Assembly (NCBI GenBank): GCA_964236535.1
Contig: CAXSEF010000007.1
Coordinates: 1 to 64,000 of the forward strand
Reading direction: 5' to 3'
Length of the DNA stretch: 64,000 bases
Origin: CAXSEF01 sp964236535
Lineage (GTDB): Bacteria > Pseudomonadota > Alphaproteobacteria > Acetobacterales > Acetobacteraceae
The notes under the pieces were generated by a model that saw only the letters and a list, made by a program, of their open reading frames with translations, had not been told where the DNA came from and did no database searches. Every line of letters begins with the position of its first letter. The stretch's first letter is position 1. The position numbers and the translations under genes were made by a program. Below are positions 7,943 to 16,701 of this stretch, piece by piece.

Positions 7943-8794
7943 ATGCACACGGAGGACGGCGATGCGGCTCGCCGACACGCTGGTCCGCCGCCTCGGTCTG
8001 CGGCCTCGGTCCACCCGCCACCCCGCCACCCCGCCACCCGCCTGGCGCTGGAGCAGCTCGCGACGGCGTTTCCGCCCTACCAGCCCACCCACCGCTTCGC
8101 CGGCGCGTCGATCGACGCGGCCCATGCGGCACTCGCCGGGGCGCGGCGCCGGGGTGACCTCGTCGATCTGGGAATCCCCGGCTGGCTGCGGCCCGCCGAT
8201 GCCCTGAAGCTCTACGGGCCGGCGTACTTCTCCGACGGCGACGTGCTGGAGACCGGCTGCTACCATGGGCTCTCGACGCGCATCCAGGTCGACGCGCCGC
8301 GCAACGCCGCGCGCGGCCGCCGCCTGGTCTCGCCGGAGCTGAGGGCGGAGTACGTGGCGGAGGCCGGGCGCACCACGTCGGACGCCGCGGAGCTGCGGAG
8401 CTTGGTGGTTGGCGACGCGCGGGACAGCTGCGCCATGCTCCGGCGCGACGGGCGCCAGTTCGGCTTCGCGTTCGTCGACCACGCGCACACCCACGACCTG
8501 GTGCACGCCGCGTGCGAGGACCTCAAGCACCTGCTCAGGCCCGGCGGCTTGGCGCTGTTCCACGACCACAACGACGACCGCAACCTCCACGACGCGGAAT
8601 ACGGGGTGTTCCAGGCCGTCGAGGACGCGTTCGCCGACAGGAGTTTCGCGTTCTACGGGATCTATGGCTGCACCGGCCTGTTCCGCCGCGCCGGCGGCAG
8701 CGTGCTGTCGCGGCTGTCCGCAGCACCAGCCCGCGCGTCCAGCCGGATCGCCCGCAGCCACCCCGAGCCCGCACCCGGCGCCGGGTCCGCCTAG
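7943..8794 (+). CDS. Class I SAM-dependent methyltransferase (slipped 5' end)
   Basis: The product is a Methyltransf_24-like protein. Motif I reads DVLETGCYHGLSTR, followed by SLVVGDARDS, FAFVDHAHTHDLV and LLRPGGLALFHDHNDD, so the SAM fold is complete. The open frame allows a start at ATG 7943 (283 residues), but no ribosome site precedes it. The best start is ATG 7962, with GGAGG 6 nt upstream, and it is out of frame. An 8-bp tandem unit (CCACCCCG, 8018-8033) lies between. Removing one unit joins MRLADTLVRRLGLRPRST to RLALEQLATAFPPYQ in one frame (274 residues). The gene may therefore be switched off, or switchable, by slippage. Confidence 0.8.
   Translation: MHTEDGDAARRHAGPPPRSAASVHPPPRHPATRLALEQLATAFPPYQPTHRFAGASIDAAHAALAGARRRGDLVDLGIPGWLRPADALKLYGPAYFSDGDVLETGCYHGLSTRIQVDAPRNAARGRRLVSPELRAEYVAEAGRTTSDAAELRSLVVGDARDSCAMLRRDGRQFGFAFVDHAHTHDLVHAACEDLKHLLRPGGLALFHDHNDDRNLHDAEYGVFQAVEDAFADRSFAFYGIYGCTGLFRRAGGSVLSRLSAAPARASSRIARSHPEPAPGAGSA
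8011..8040 (+). repeat. 8-bp tandem repeat inside the methyltransferase 5' end
   Basis: CCACCCG, two copies of CCACCCCG, then CCACCCG. The unit length is not a multiple of three, so gain or loss of one unit changes the reading frame between the ATG at 7962 and the methyltransferase body. The 8795-9037 stretch downstream holds no gene I can support. Confidence 0.9.
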
Positions 8795-9037
8795 CCGTGC
8801 CGGGCGCATGCGGGTGCTTCATGCACGGGAGTTCGAGAGCCGCACCGCCTCGCCAGGATCTGCAGGTGCGCCGAAGGCCAGGGTCCTGCCCCACGCTCGA
8901 ACCCAGGCGCCCTCCCGGTCCTGACGGAGCGCAGCCCCGCAGCCGCCGCCTCGCGCCGGTCCCGCCGCCGCGGCTCGGGCCGCGCCCGCCCGCCGCGCTG
9001 CCTGGATCGGCGCTGCCCGGCAGCCTAGGATGCCGGC

Positions 9038-9853
9038 ATGGGAGCAATTCGCCTTGATTCCGTCCTGATCACCGGGGCGGGCAGCGGGATCGGCCGGGCG
9101 GTGGCGCTGGCCTGCGCCGCGCCGGGGCGGGTGCTGCACCTCGCCGACCGCGACGCCGGAACCCTGGCCGAGACCGCGGCCGGCTGCCGCAGCCTCGGGG
9201 CGGTGGTGCAGGACCGCGTCATCGACGTGGCCGACGCCGGCACGATGGAGGAGTGGATCATGGGCCTGGGCGGGCTCGACCTGGTGCTCGCCAATGCCGG
9301 GGTGAGCTTCAACTTCGACGAGGCCCCGGTCACGTGCTCCGCGCAGGTGCGCGACATCATGGCGATCAATCTCGGCGGCATGCTGAACACCGTGCTGCCG
9401 GCGATGCGGGTGATGATGCAGCGCCCGCCCGGACCGGACGGGGTGCGCGGGCGGGTCGCCGCCGTGGCATCGCTGGCGGCGTTCATGCCGGTGCCCGGCG
9501 CCGCGGCGTACAGCGCCTCGAAGGCGGCGGTGGACAACTGGATGGTGGCCAGCGCCGCGTCCGCGCGCCGCCACGGCATCGTGCTGACCAGCGTCTGCCC
9601 GGGCTACGTGCTGACGCCGATGACCGCGGTGAACGCGCACGCGATGCCGGGCCTGATGCAGCCCGAGGCGGCGGCGCGCATCATCCTGCGCGGCGTGGCC
9701 GCCGGGCGCCGGCGGGTGGCGTTCCCGTGGTGGCTGCAGGCCTGCGCACGGCTGGGCGGCCTGCTGCCGCCCGCGCTGGTGAGCCGGGTGGTCGGGCTGC
9801 GGACCAGCCGCGCCGCCGGACGCACGACCGGCGAGGCGCGCATCACCGGCTGA
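9038..9853 (+). CDS. Short-chain dehydrogenase/reductase
   Basis: This is a 271-residue classical SDR. The cofactor loop TGAGSGIG is at residues 11-18, the NAG motif (LANAG) is at about 86, and the active site YSASK follows a Ser about 14 residues earlier (VASLAAF). The acidic ADRD after the second strand favours NAD. The C-terminal part is basic. Substrate specificity cannot be told. It stands alone, with a repeat element beginning 20 bp after its stop. Confidence 0.85.
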   Translation: MGAIRLDSVLITGAGSGIGRAVALACAAPGRVLHLADRDAGTLAETAAGCRSLGAVVQDRVIDVADAGTMEEWIMGLGGLDLVLANAGVSFNFDEAPVTCSAQVRDIMAINLGGMLNTVLPAMRVMMQRPPGPDGVRGRVAAVASLAAFMPVPGAAAYSASKAAVDNWMVASAASARRHGIVLTSVCPGYVLTPMTAVNAHAMPGLMQPEAAARIILRGVAAGRRRVAFPWWLQACARLGGLLPPALVSRVVGLRTSRAAGRTTGEARITG

Positions 9854-9873
9854 CCGCCTGACCTGCAAGCGCA

Positions 9874-10051
9874 GCAAGGCTGGGCTCCCCCTCCGCCCGC
9901 ATTCCACTGGCCAAGGCAGGCCAGCGGAATCTTGCGCGCACGACGCGCAGACCCGCCGAAGGCCTGAGGCCTATGGAACCGCTTCCTTAACCAAAGGGAT
10001 TCCAAAGGCTAGGCCTTTGGCGGAGTCCAGGGGCAGAGCCTCTGGCCTTGC
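9874..10051 (+). repeat. Dispersed palindromic repeat, full-length copy 3 (178 bp)
   Basis: The copy begins GCAAGGCT and ends GGCCTTGC. It shows all three hairpins, including CCAAAGGCTAGGCCTTTGG, and GATTC, GAATC and GAGTC sites. It lies between the convergent SDR and pentapeptide genes. The rest of 10052-10193 is empty. Confidence 0.92.
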
Positions 10052-10193
10052 CCGCCTCCTACACCGCAGCGCAGGCGCGCCAAAACGGCACCATGCCGAG
10101 TTCCATGACGCGCGGCCGGTAAGCCAGGCTGCCACCACCGCAACCGCCAGCGCCGCCCGCAGCGAGCCCATCGGCCGGGCGACGAGGCCCGGT

Positions 10194-10970
10194 TCAGTCG
10201 GCGGCGAGCCGCGCCGGGTCGAGACCCTTGGTGCCGACGGCGCTCGCGCCGCGGAAGCTCGCACGGTCGAGCGTGGCGCCGGTGAAATCGGCGTCGTCGA
10301 GCGTGGCCCCGGTGAAGTCGGCCGCGGTGAGGTCGGCGCCGCGGAAGTTGGCGCCACGCAGGCGTGCGAAGCGGAACAGGTTGTGGCCCAGCCCGGCGCC
10401 CTCGAAATCCGCGCCTTCGAGGTTGCAGCTCATGAACTCGGTGCGCAGCAGGCCCATCGACTGGTTGGCGATCACCGCCGACATCCGCGCATGCGAGAAG
10501 TCGGCGCCGTGCAGGTCGTCGAAGCTGAAATGCACCGTGGCGCTGGTGCCGGACAGGTTGGCGCCCATGAAGCTTGCGGCCTGCCCGGCGGTGTTGTCCA
10601 TCGTGCGCGAGGTGACGACGGTCTGCAGCGTGGCACCGTGCAGGTCGGCGTGGTCGAACCGCGCGCGGATGATCCAGGCGAAGGTGAGGTCGGCACCGCC
10701 CAGCTTCGCGCCGGTCAGGTCGGCGCCGGCAAGCCGCACGCCGTGCAGGATGGCGCCGGAAAGATCGGCACCCCTGAGGTTCGCGCCGCTCAGGTCGAGC
10801 CCCGTCAGGTCGAGCCCGCTCATGTCGCGCGCCGACAGGTCGGCCTGGCCCGGCGCCGCCGCCGCGACGTCGCGCACCTGCTCGGCCCGGAGGTGCTCCG
10901 CCGCCCGCGCCGGCACCACAAGGCCGAGCGCGCAGAACAGCGCGGCGGCACGGCAAAGGCCGGCATGCAT
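10194..10970 (-). CDS. Secreted pentapeptide-repeat protein
   Basis: The product has 258 residues. A signal peptide (MHAGLCRAAALFCALGLVVPARA) predicts export to the periplasm. From about residue 45 the protein is built of A(D/N)LSG-type pentapeptides (LDLTGLDLSGANLRGADLSG and so on), broken by a less regular centre and resuming in ANFRGADLTAADFTGATLDD. Such repeats form a right-handed quadrilateral beta-helix. I chose ATG 10970 because GAGG lies 8 nt upstream and the signal peptide begins there. The function is unknown. Confidence 0.85.
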   Translation of the reverse strand: MHAGLCRAAALFCALGLVVPARAAEHLRAEQVRDVAAAAPGQADLSARDMSGLDLTGLDLSGANLRGADLSGAILHGVRLAGADLTGAKLGGADLTFAWIIRARFDHADLHGATLQTVVTSRTMDNTAGQAASFMGANLSGTSATVHFSFDDLHGADFSHARMSAVIANQSMGLLRTEFMSCNLEGADFEGAGLGHNLFRFARLRGANFRGADLTAADFTGATLDDADFTGATLDRASFRGASAVGTKGLDPARLAAD

Positions 10971-11144
10971 GGCACGAACCTCGACGCTCGCGGGACGCAG
11001 GTGCACCGCGTGCCCGTCCATTAGACCGCGGCGCGCCCGTCTGCCAGGGCGAACCGGCACCGCCGCCAGCAGAGGCAGCAAGTCCTTCCGGGACCATCTT
11101 CGAGCCCATGCTACACCAGCGGCCCCAGGGATCGGCCTGCAGGC

Positions 11145-11325
11145 GCAACAGGGCCGGGCTCTCCCCCCGCCCGCATCCCACCGGCCCAGGCAGGCCGGCG
11201 GAACCTTGCGCGGGCTAACCCAGACCCGCCAAAGGCCCGAGGCGTCTGGAAACCTCTTCCCTGGACAAAGGGATTCCAAAGGCCAGGCCTTTGGCGGAGT
11301 CCAGAGGCAGAGCCTCTGGCCTTGC
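11145..11325 (+). repeat. Dispersed palindromic repeat, full-length copy 4 (181 bp)
   Basis: The left end is GCAACAGG (altered) and the right end GGCCTTGC. The hairpins CCAAAGGCCAGGCCTTTGG and CCAGAGGCAGAGCCTCTGG are intact, and the copy carries GATTC and GAGTC. It lies 29 bp from the mltG stop. The remainder of 10971-11354 is the promoter side of the pentapeptide gene. Confidence 0.92.
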
Positions 11326-11354
11326 CTGCCCGACACGCTCAAGGCCCACCGGCA

Positions 11355-12323
11355 TCACCCCGGTGCGCCCGCCAGCGCCCGCCAGCGCGCGACGTTGCGC
11401 TCGTGGTCCTGCAGGCTGCGGGCAAACGCGTGGCCGCCACGGCCGTCGGCGACGAAGTACAGCATGTCGCTGCCGGCCGGGTGGGTGACCGCGGCAAGCG
11501 AGGCGGCGCCAGGCGCGCAGATCGGCCCCGGCGGCAGGCCGTCGATGCGATAGGTGTTGTACGGATCGTCGCGGTCGAGGTCGGCGCGCGACAGCCGGCG
11601 GTCGAGCGTGCCCAGCCCGCCGCTGGCGGCGTAGGCGACGGTCGGGTCGGCCTGCAGCTTCATGCCGGCGCGCAGCCGGTTGAGGAACACCGCGGCGACC
11701 AGCGGGCGCTCCTCGGCCCGCGCGGTCTCGCGCTCGACGATGCTGGCCAGGACCAGCGCCTGCTCCGGCGTGGCCAGCGGCAGGCCGGGCGCCCGGCTGG
11801 CCCAGGCGTCGTCGAGCGCGCGGGTCATGGCGGCCTGCGCGCGCGCGAGCACGGCGGCGCGCGGCGTGTCGCGCTCGAAACTGTAGGTCTGCGGCAGCAC
11901 GCTGCCCTCCGCAGGCACCGGGTCGGGCCCGGCGAGGCCGTCGGCGCCGGCCAGCAGGGTGGCGATCTGGGCGGCGGTCAGACCCTCGGGGATGGTCAGG
12001 CGGTGCTCGACCGGGCGGGCGCTGCGCAGCACCGCCAGCGTCTCGCGCAGGCTGGCGTGCGCGGGAAACGCGAACTCGGCCGCGTGCAGCGGGCCGCGGC
12101 GCTGGGTCAGGGCGGCGGCGACCCGGAACGACAACGGGCTGGCGACCAGGCCCTGCTGCGCCAGGAACCGCGCGAGACCGGCGGTCGGCGCGCGCGGAAC
12201 GACGACCTCGCGGACGGCGGGAAGCGGGCCGGGAGCGTCGTAGGCGCGGATCGCGAGCGCCGCGCCCCCGCCGCCGGCGGCAAGCAGCAGCAGCAGGACA
12301 GCGAGGGCGGCGCGGATCTTCAT
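11355..12323 (-). CDS. mltG: Endolytic murein transglycosylase
   Basis: This 322-residue inner-membrane enzyme cleaves nascent peptidoglycan and limits glycan strand length. A single N-terminal membrane segment (residues 4-26) is followed by the YceG domain. The catalytic Glu lies in ASIVERETA, followed by LQADPTVAYA and the YNTYRIDGLPPGPI...PG signature. In many relatives mltG follows fabF directly; here it lies about 5 kb upstream of fabF on the other strand, so that order has been broken. Confidence 0.93.
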   Translation of the reverse strand: MKIRAALAVLLLLLAAGGGGAALAIRAYDAPGPLPAVREVVVPRAPTAGLARFLAQQGLVASPLSFRVAAALTQRRGPLHAAEFAFPAHASLRETLAVLRSARPVEHRLTIPEGLTAAQIATLLAGADGLAGPDPVPAEGSVLPQTYSFERDTPRAAVLARAQAAMTRALDDAWASRAPGLPLATPEQALVLASIVERETARAEERPLVAAVFLNRLRAGMKLQADPTVAYAASGGLGTLDRRLSRADLDRDDPYNTYRIDGLPPGPICAPGAASLAAVTHPAGSDMLYFVADGRGGHAFARSLQDHERNVARWRALAGAPG

Positions 12324-12385
12324 GGACGTGGTCTAGTCCAGGACGGGACGCTGCGGAACGGGCGACGCTTCGGGGCAGCCAGGCA

Positions 12386-12455
12386 GCAAGGCCGGGCTCT
12401 GCCCAGACCCGCCGAAGGCCATATTCCTTTGGAAACCATTTGCATGAGGTCTGCG
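12386..12455 (+). repeat. Dispersed palindromic repeat, degenerate copy 5
   Basis: The stretch begins GCAAGGCCGGGCTCTGCCCAGACCC and keeps CCTTTGGAAACCATTTGCA. The third hairpin and right terminus are lost. It lies between the starts and stops of mltG and the EI24 gene, both on the minus strand. Confidence 0.65.
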
Positions 12456-12555
12456 GCTTGACGCCCCTGGGGTTGGCATGACGCCTTTCCGGTGCGGGTC
12501 CAGGAGCTCAGCCCCGGCGGGTTCCCGCTCCGCGGCATGCGGCGGAGCCCGGGTC

Positions 12556-13338
12556 CTACTTCCCTGCCCAGCCCTCGTTCAGCACGTGCACCATCGCCGC
12601 GACGCCCAGCACCGGGACCAGCAGGTTCACCCCCGGCACGCTGCCCGCCGCCGCCAGCGCCGCCCCGTTGACCAGCACCGCCCACCGCCGGCGCAGGTAG
12701 GCCGCCTGCGCCGCCGCGCGTCCCATCCGCCGCATCGCCACCGCGAGGAACAGCCCGCGCCCGATCGCCCAGGCCGCGACCGCCCAGCCCAGCGCCCAGC
12801 CCGCGCCGGGCAGCAGCAGCGTGAGCAGCAGCGCCACCACGTTCAGCGCCAGCACCTGCACCGCAAGCACGGCGCCGTCCCAGGCCTGCACCGCGAGCGA
12901 GGCGCCGCGGGCCGGCGGCAGGCCGGGGTAGCAGTCGCGCTCCACCGCGCTCGCGACGCGCTCCAGCGACAGGGTGGCGATCAGCACCGCAACCGGCAGG
13001 AACAGGAACATCGCCGCCGCCGCCGCGGCAAGCCCGCCCGCCGCGCCGCCGAGCCACGCCCCCGCGCCGGCAAGCCAGCCGCCGCCATACCCGGCGATCC
13101 AGCGGTGCACCCCCCAGACCGCCGCCGCCAGCAGCAGCGCGAACGCCGCCGCCGACCACAGCAACGAGCCGGCCAGCACCGCGAGGAAGTCCGGGTCGCC
13201 GATCTGCGCCGCCGCCCGCAGCAGCGGGGCGCGGACGCGCCGGTCCCGGCCGGCCAGGGCCGCGGCGGTGCCGGCCGCGCTCGCGCCGCGCACGACGCCC
13301 GCCAGGCGGGGGGGCGGGCCCGCCGGACGCGGCCTCAT
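12556..13338 (-). CDS. EI24/CysZ-like integral membrane protein
   Basis: The 260-residue protein is rich in Ala and Leu with about five to six hydrophobic segments. The blocks SLERVASAVERDCYPGLPPARG and the tail VNGAALAAAGSVPGVNLLVPVLGVAAMVHVL fit the EI24 family (which includes CysZ sulfate permeases). The start ATG (13338) overlaps the stop of the upstream cupredoxin remnant as ATGA. A transport role is likely but the substrate is unknown. Confidence 0.8.
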   Translation of the reverse strand: MRPRPAGPPPRLAGVVRGASAAGTAAALAGRDRRVRAPLLRAAAQIGDPDFLAVLAGSLLWSAAAFALLLAAAVWGVHRWIAGYGGGWLAGAGAWLGGAAGGLAAAAAAMFLFLPVAVLIATLSLERVASAVERDCYPGLPPARGASLAVQAWDGAVLAVQVLALNVVALLLTLLLPGAGWALGWAVAAWAIGRGLFLAVAMRRMGRAAAQAAYLRRRWAVLVNGAALAAAGSVPGVNLLVPVLGVAAMVHVLNEGWAGK

Positions 13339-13680
13339 GTCACGGTCGCCACGAGGTGCATCTCGGGACGGATGGCGCAGCGCACGGTGAAGGTGCCGGC
13401 CACCGTGAAGCGTGCGTGGATGTGGCCGCCCGGCTGCCGCTCGCCGGAGCCGAAGCTGAACTCCGGGTGCTGACATGGGCGTCGTGCAGCAGCGGCGCAC
13501 CGTCGACGAGCTCGACCACCCCGCCCCGCTCCAGGGTCACGGCGTCCGGCTGGAACAAGCGGCGGTTCTGCGACACGACGATGGCCCGCCTGCCGCAGCA
13601 ACCAGCCCGACGCCCCGCGCGAGCGCCAGACCGGTCACAGGCAGCACAGCCGGCAAGCGGTCACGGTTCCGCGGAATCAT
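13335..13680 (-). pseudogene. Frameshifted periplasmic cupredoxin
   Basis: Three frames must be joined. A signal-peptide-like MIPRNRDRLPAVLPVTGLAL from ATG 13680 comes first, then IVVSQNRRLFQPDAVTLERG with LVDGAPLLHDAHVS. After a further shift near 13470, HPEFSFGSGE and VRCAIRPEMHLVATVT follow. Together they make a plastocyanin-like domain with His, Cys and Met ligands (HDAH, C, M). Two single-base shifts, or sequencing errors, break the gene. Its stop still overlaps the EI24 start (ATGA), which suggests the two were once co-translated. Confidence 0.7.
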
Positions 13681-13902
13681 CGCGACATCATGGGCAAGCC
13701 GGGGGCATGCGGCAACCCGGGCCAGCGCCAGGTCGAGCCGGCGCGCCCGGGCCGTAGGCGGGATCGTGCAGCAGGACCGCTCCCGTCGAGCAGGTGCAGG
13801 GCCTTCTGTACAGCCGGCCGGCCGCCGCGGTGCCGGCGCGACCCGCGGCACCGGATCCACGTCGTGCCAGCAGGCCTTGGGCGTGACCGGCCAGGTCGGC
13901 AA

Positions 13903-14031
13903 GCAAGGCCAGAGGCTCTGCCTCTGGACTCCGCCAAAGGCTGAGCCTTTGGAATCCCTGTGCTTGAGAAAGGGGTGTCCAGAGGCTTCGGGCCTTTGGC
14001 GGGTCCGGGCGAAGGACGGGCCCGGCCCTGC
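13903..14031 (-). repeat. Dispersed palindromic repeat, copy 6 (129 bp, reverse)
   Basis: The copy runs from GCAAGGCCAGAGGC to GGCCCTGC and carries CCAGAGGCTCTGCCTCTGG, CCAAAGGCTGAGCCTTTGG, GACTC and GAATC. It lies in the divergent space between the cupredoxin remnant and the adenosyltransferase. The flanks within 13681-14157 hold no gene I can support. Confidence 0.9.
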
Positions 14032-14157
14032 TGCGCCTGAAGGTCGATGGCCCGGGGCCGCTGGTACCACAGGAGGCGGAGCCCGGGCCTCGCGCCCCGG
14101 GTCTTGCGCTCGCCCGCCGCCACCCGTTCTTCTGTGCCGCGGCAGGGAGACAGGGGC

Positions 14158-14718
14158 ATGGTTCGGATCGACCGGGTGGTGACCAGGGGCGGCGACGGCG
14201 GCGACACCTCGCTCGGCGACGGCACGCGGGTGGTCAAGCATGCGTTGCGCGTCGAGGCCTACGGCACCGTGGACGAGGCCAACGCCACCATCGGCCTGCT
14301 GCGCCTCCACCTTGCCGCCGATGCGGAGGCGGACGCGATGCTGGCGCGCATCCAGAACGACCTGTTCGACGTCGGCGCCGACCTCTGCGTGCCCGGCGAG
14401 GCGGGCGAGCGGCTGCGGGTCAGCGACGTGCCGTCGCTGCGGCTGGAGGCCGAGCTGGCGGCGATGAACGCGGCGCTGCCGCCGCTCACCAGCTTCGTGC
14501 TGCCGGGCGGCACGCCGGCGGCCGCCCACGCGCACCTGTCGCGCACCGTGGTGCGCCGGGCCGAGCGGCTGGTCGTCCACCTCGCACGGGAGGAGGCGGT
14601 GAACCCCGCGGTGCTGCGCCTGCTCAACCGGCTGTCGGACCACCTGTTCGTGCTGGGGCGGCGGCTCAACGCCGGCGGCGACGTGCTGTGGCGGCCGGGA
14701 GCCGGTCTGGCCGGATAG
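14158..14718 (+). CDS. Cob(I)alamin adenosyltransferase, PduO type
   Basis: The 186-residue enzyme transfers adenosyl from ATP to cob(I)alamin. The ATP-binding N-terminus reads VVTRGGDGGDTSLGDG, followed by the conserved VEAYGTVDEANATIGLL. Later come LPGGTPAAAHAHLSRTVVRRAERLV and LNRLSDHLFVLGRRLN, the PduO signatures. The start ATG 14158 has GGAG 9 nt upstream. It is not in an evident cobalamin operon here. The Ni/Co permease 9 kb away could supply cobalt. Confidence 0.93.
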   Translation: MVRIDRVVTRGGDGGDTSLGDGTRVVKHALRVEAYGTVDEANATIGLLRLHLAADAEADAMLARIQNDLFDVGADLCVPGEAGERLRVSDVPSLRLEAELAAMNAALPPLTSFVLPGGTPAAAHAHLSRTVVRRAERLVVHLAREEAVNPAVLRLLNRLSDHLFVLGRRLNAGGDVLWRPGAGLAG

Positions 14719-14852
14719 TGCGCCGGCTGCGTCCGGCGCCGGAGCTGCCGGACCCGCCGCCGCCGGTCGTCCCCGGCAGCCCCGCGCCTTCACGTTGACA
14801 GCCACCGACCCTGCCGCCATACCGCCGCCCCAGTCGTCCGGGTCGCGCCCTC

Positions 14853-15902
14853 ATGCCTGTCCACGCCTTCATCTTCCCCGGCCAGGGCAGCCAGAGCGTC
14901 GGCATGGGCCGCGACCTCGCCGCCGCCTTCGCCTCCGCGCGCGAGGTGTTCGAGGAGGTCGACGACGTGCTCGGCCAGAAGCTTGCCAAGCTGATGTTCG
15001 GGGGTCCGTCGGAGACCCTGACGCTCACCGAGAACGCCCAGCCGGCGCTGATGGCGATGTCGCTCGCCGTGCTGCGCACCCTGGAGCGCGAGGGCGGCTT
15101 CCGGCTCAACCAGCACGCCGCCCTGGTCGCCGGCCACTCGCTCGGCGAATACAGCGCGCTCGCCGCCGCCGGGGCCCTGAGCCTCGCCACCACGGCCGCC
15201 CTGCTGCGCCGCCGCGGCCGGGCGATGCAGGCCGCCGTCCCGCCCGGCGACGGTGCGATGGCGGCACTGCTCGGCGTCGAGATGGACGAGGCCCGCGCGA
15301 TCTGCGCCGCCGCGGCGATCCGCCCCGACCCTGCGGGGACGAACCAGCCGCCGGCGCAGGCCCGCGCGGCACCGCCGCCCGACGACCCGGACAACCCGGA
15401 CGACGCCCCCGGTCACGACCCCGCACGCGACGTGGTCGAAGTCGCCAACGACAACGGCGGCGGCCAGGTGGTCATCTCCGGCCACGCCGCGGCGGTGGAG
15501 CGCGCGGTGCTCATCGCCCGCGAGCGCGGGCTGCGCCGGGCGATGCTGCTGCCGGTCTCCGCGCCGTTCCACTGCGCGCTGATGGCGCCGGCCGCCGGGA
15601 TCATGCGCGAGGCGCTGGGCGAGGCCGACATGGCGGCGCCGCTGGTCCCCGTGATCAGCAACGTCAGCGCCGCCAAGAGCATCGAGCCCGACCGCATCCG
15701 CGCGCTGCTGGTCCGCCAGGTCACCGGCACCGTCCGCTGGCGCGAGAGCCTGCTCGCCTGCCAGGCGATGGGGGTGGACAGCTTCGTCGAGCTCGGTGCC
15801 GGCAAGGTGCTGACCGGCCTGGTGCGCCGCGTTGCTCCCGACGTCGCGGCCGTCAACGCCGGGACCCCGGCCGAGATCGAGGCGCTGCTGCAGCGCCTGT
15901 AG
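14853..15902 (+). CDS. fabD: Malonyl CoA-acyl carrier protein transacylase
   Basis: The product loads malonyl groups onto ACP for fatty acid synthesis. FIFPGQGSQ opens the domain, the nucleophile is Ser96 in GHSLGEY, and the partner His is in SAPFHCALM. The 349-residue length is about 35 more than usual. A Pro/Asp/Ala-rich, apparently disordered insert occupies about residues 157-192 (DPAGTNQPPAQARAAPPPDD), just before VVEVANDNGGGQVVISGH. It leads the fabD-fabG pair (62 bp gap), with acpP and fabF downstream. Confidence 0.95.
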   Translation: MPVHAFIFPGQGSQSVGMGRDLAAAFASAREVFEEVDDVLGQKLAKLMFGGPSETLTLTENAQPALMAMSLAVLRTLEREGGFRLNQHAALVAGHSLGEYSALAAAGALSLATTAALLRRRGRAMQAAVPPGDGAMAALLGVEMDEARAICAAAAIRPDPAGTNQPPAQARAAPPPDDPDNPDDAPGHDPARDVVEVANDNGGGQVVISGHAAAVERAVLIARERGLRRAMLLPVSAPFHCALMAPAAGIMREALGEADMAAPLVPVISNVSAAKSIEPDRIRALLVRQVTGTVRWRESLLACQAMGVDSFVELGAGKVLTGLVRRVAPDVAAVNAGTPAEIEALLQRL

Positions 15903-15963
15903 GCCCGTCTCCGCGGTCCCGGACCGCGACACCGGGGCGCTTCCCCAGCCGCAGGAGTCTCGC

Positions 15964-16701
15964 ATGTTCGATCTCGAAGGCCGCACGGCCCTGGTCACCG
16001 GCGCCTCCGGCGGCATCGGCGCCGGCGTCGCGGCGGCGCTGCATGCGCAGGGCGCGACGCTGGTGCTGTCCGGGACGCGGGCGGAGGCGCTCGACGCCGT
16101 GGCGCACGGCCTCGGCAGCCGCGCCCACGTCATCGCCCTCGACCTTGCCGACCCTGCCGCGGCCGATGCCCTGGTGGCGGGCGCCGAGCAGGCCGCCGGG
16201 CCGCTGCACATCCTGGTCAACAACGCGGGCGTGACCCGCGACATGCTGGCGCTGCGCCTGCGCGACGAGGACTGGGCCCGCGTGCTCGACGTCGACCTCG
16301 CCGCCCCGTTCCGGCTGGCCCGCGCGGCGCTGCGCGGCATGGTCCGCCGCCGCGCCGGGCGCATCATCGGCGTCGGCAGCATCGTGGGCGCCACCGGCAA
16401 TGCCGGCCAGGCCAACTACGCCGCCGCCAAGGCCGGGCTGGTGGGCATGACCAAGTCGCTGGCCCAGGAGGTCGGCGGCCGGGGCATCACCGTCAACGTC
16501 GTGGCCCCCGGCTTCATCGACACCCCGATGACCGCGGCGCTCTCCGACGCCCAGCGCGAGCGGCTGCTGGCCGCGATCCCGCTGGCGCGCATGGGGCGGC
16601 CGGCCGACGTCGCGGCGGCGGTGGTCTATCTCGCCTCCGACGAGGCGGCCTGGGTCACCGGCACCACGCTGCACGTCAACGGCGGCATGGCCATGAGCTG
16701 A
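15964..16701 (+). CDS. fabG: 3-oxoacyl-ACP reductase
   Basis: The 245-residue NADPH-dependent SDR reduces 3-oxoacyl-ACP. The nucleotide loop TGASGGIG is at 12-19, NNAG at 86-89, and the catalytic Ser139, Tyr152 and Lys156 lie in NYAAAK. The C-terminus LHVNGGMAMS is typical of FabG. AGGAG stands 7 nt before the ATG. Its place between fabD and acpP supports the housekeeping assignment rather than one of the many SDR paralogues. Confidence 0.95.
   Translation: MFDLEGRTALVTGASGGIGAGVAAALHAQGATLVLSGTRAEALDAVAHGLGSRAHVIALDLADPAAADALVAGAEQAAGPLHILVNNAGVTRDMLALRLRDEDWARVLDVDLAAPFRLARAALRGMVRRRAGRIIGVGSIVGATGNAGQANYAAAKAGLVGMTKSLAQEVGGRGITVNVVAPGFIDTPMTAALSDAQRERLLAAIPLARMGRPADVAAAVVYLASDEAAWVTGTTLHVNGGMAMS

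Noticed and set aside
9874..10051. CRISPR array as an explanation for the repeats
   Set aside because: Copies are single, far apart, 88-181 bp and in both orientations. There are no regular spacers and no cas genes.
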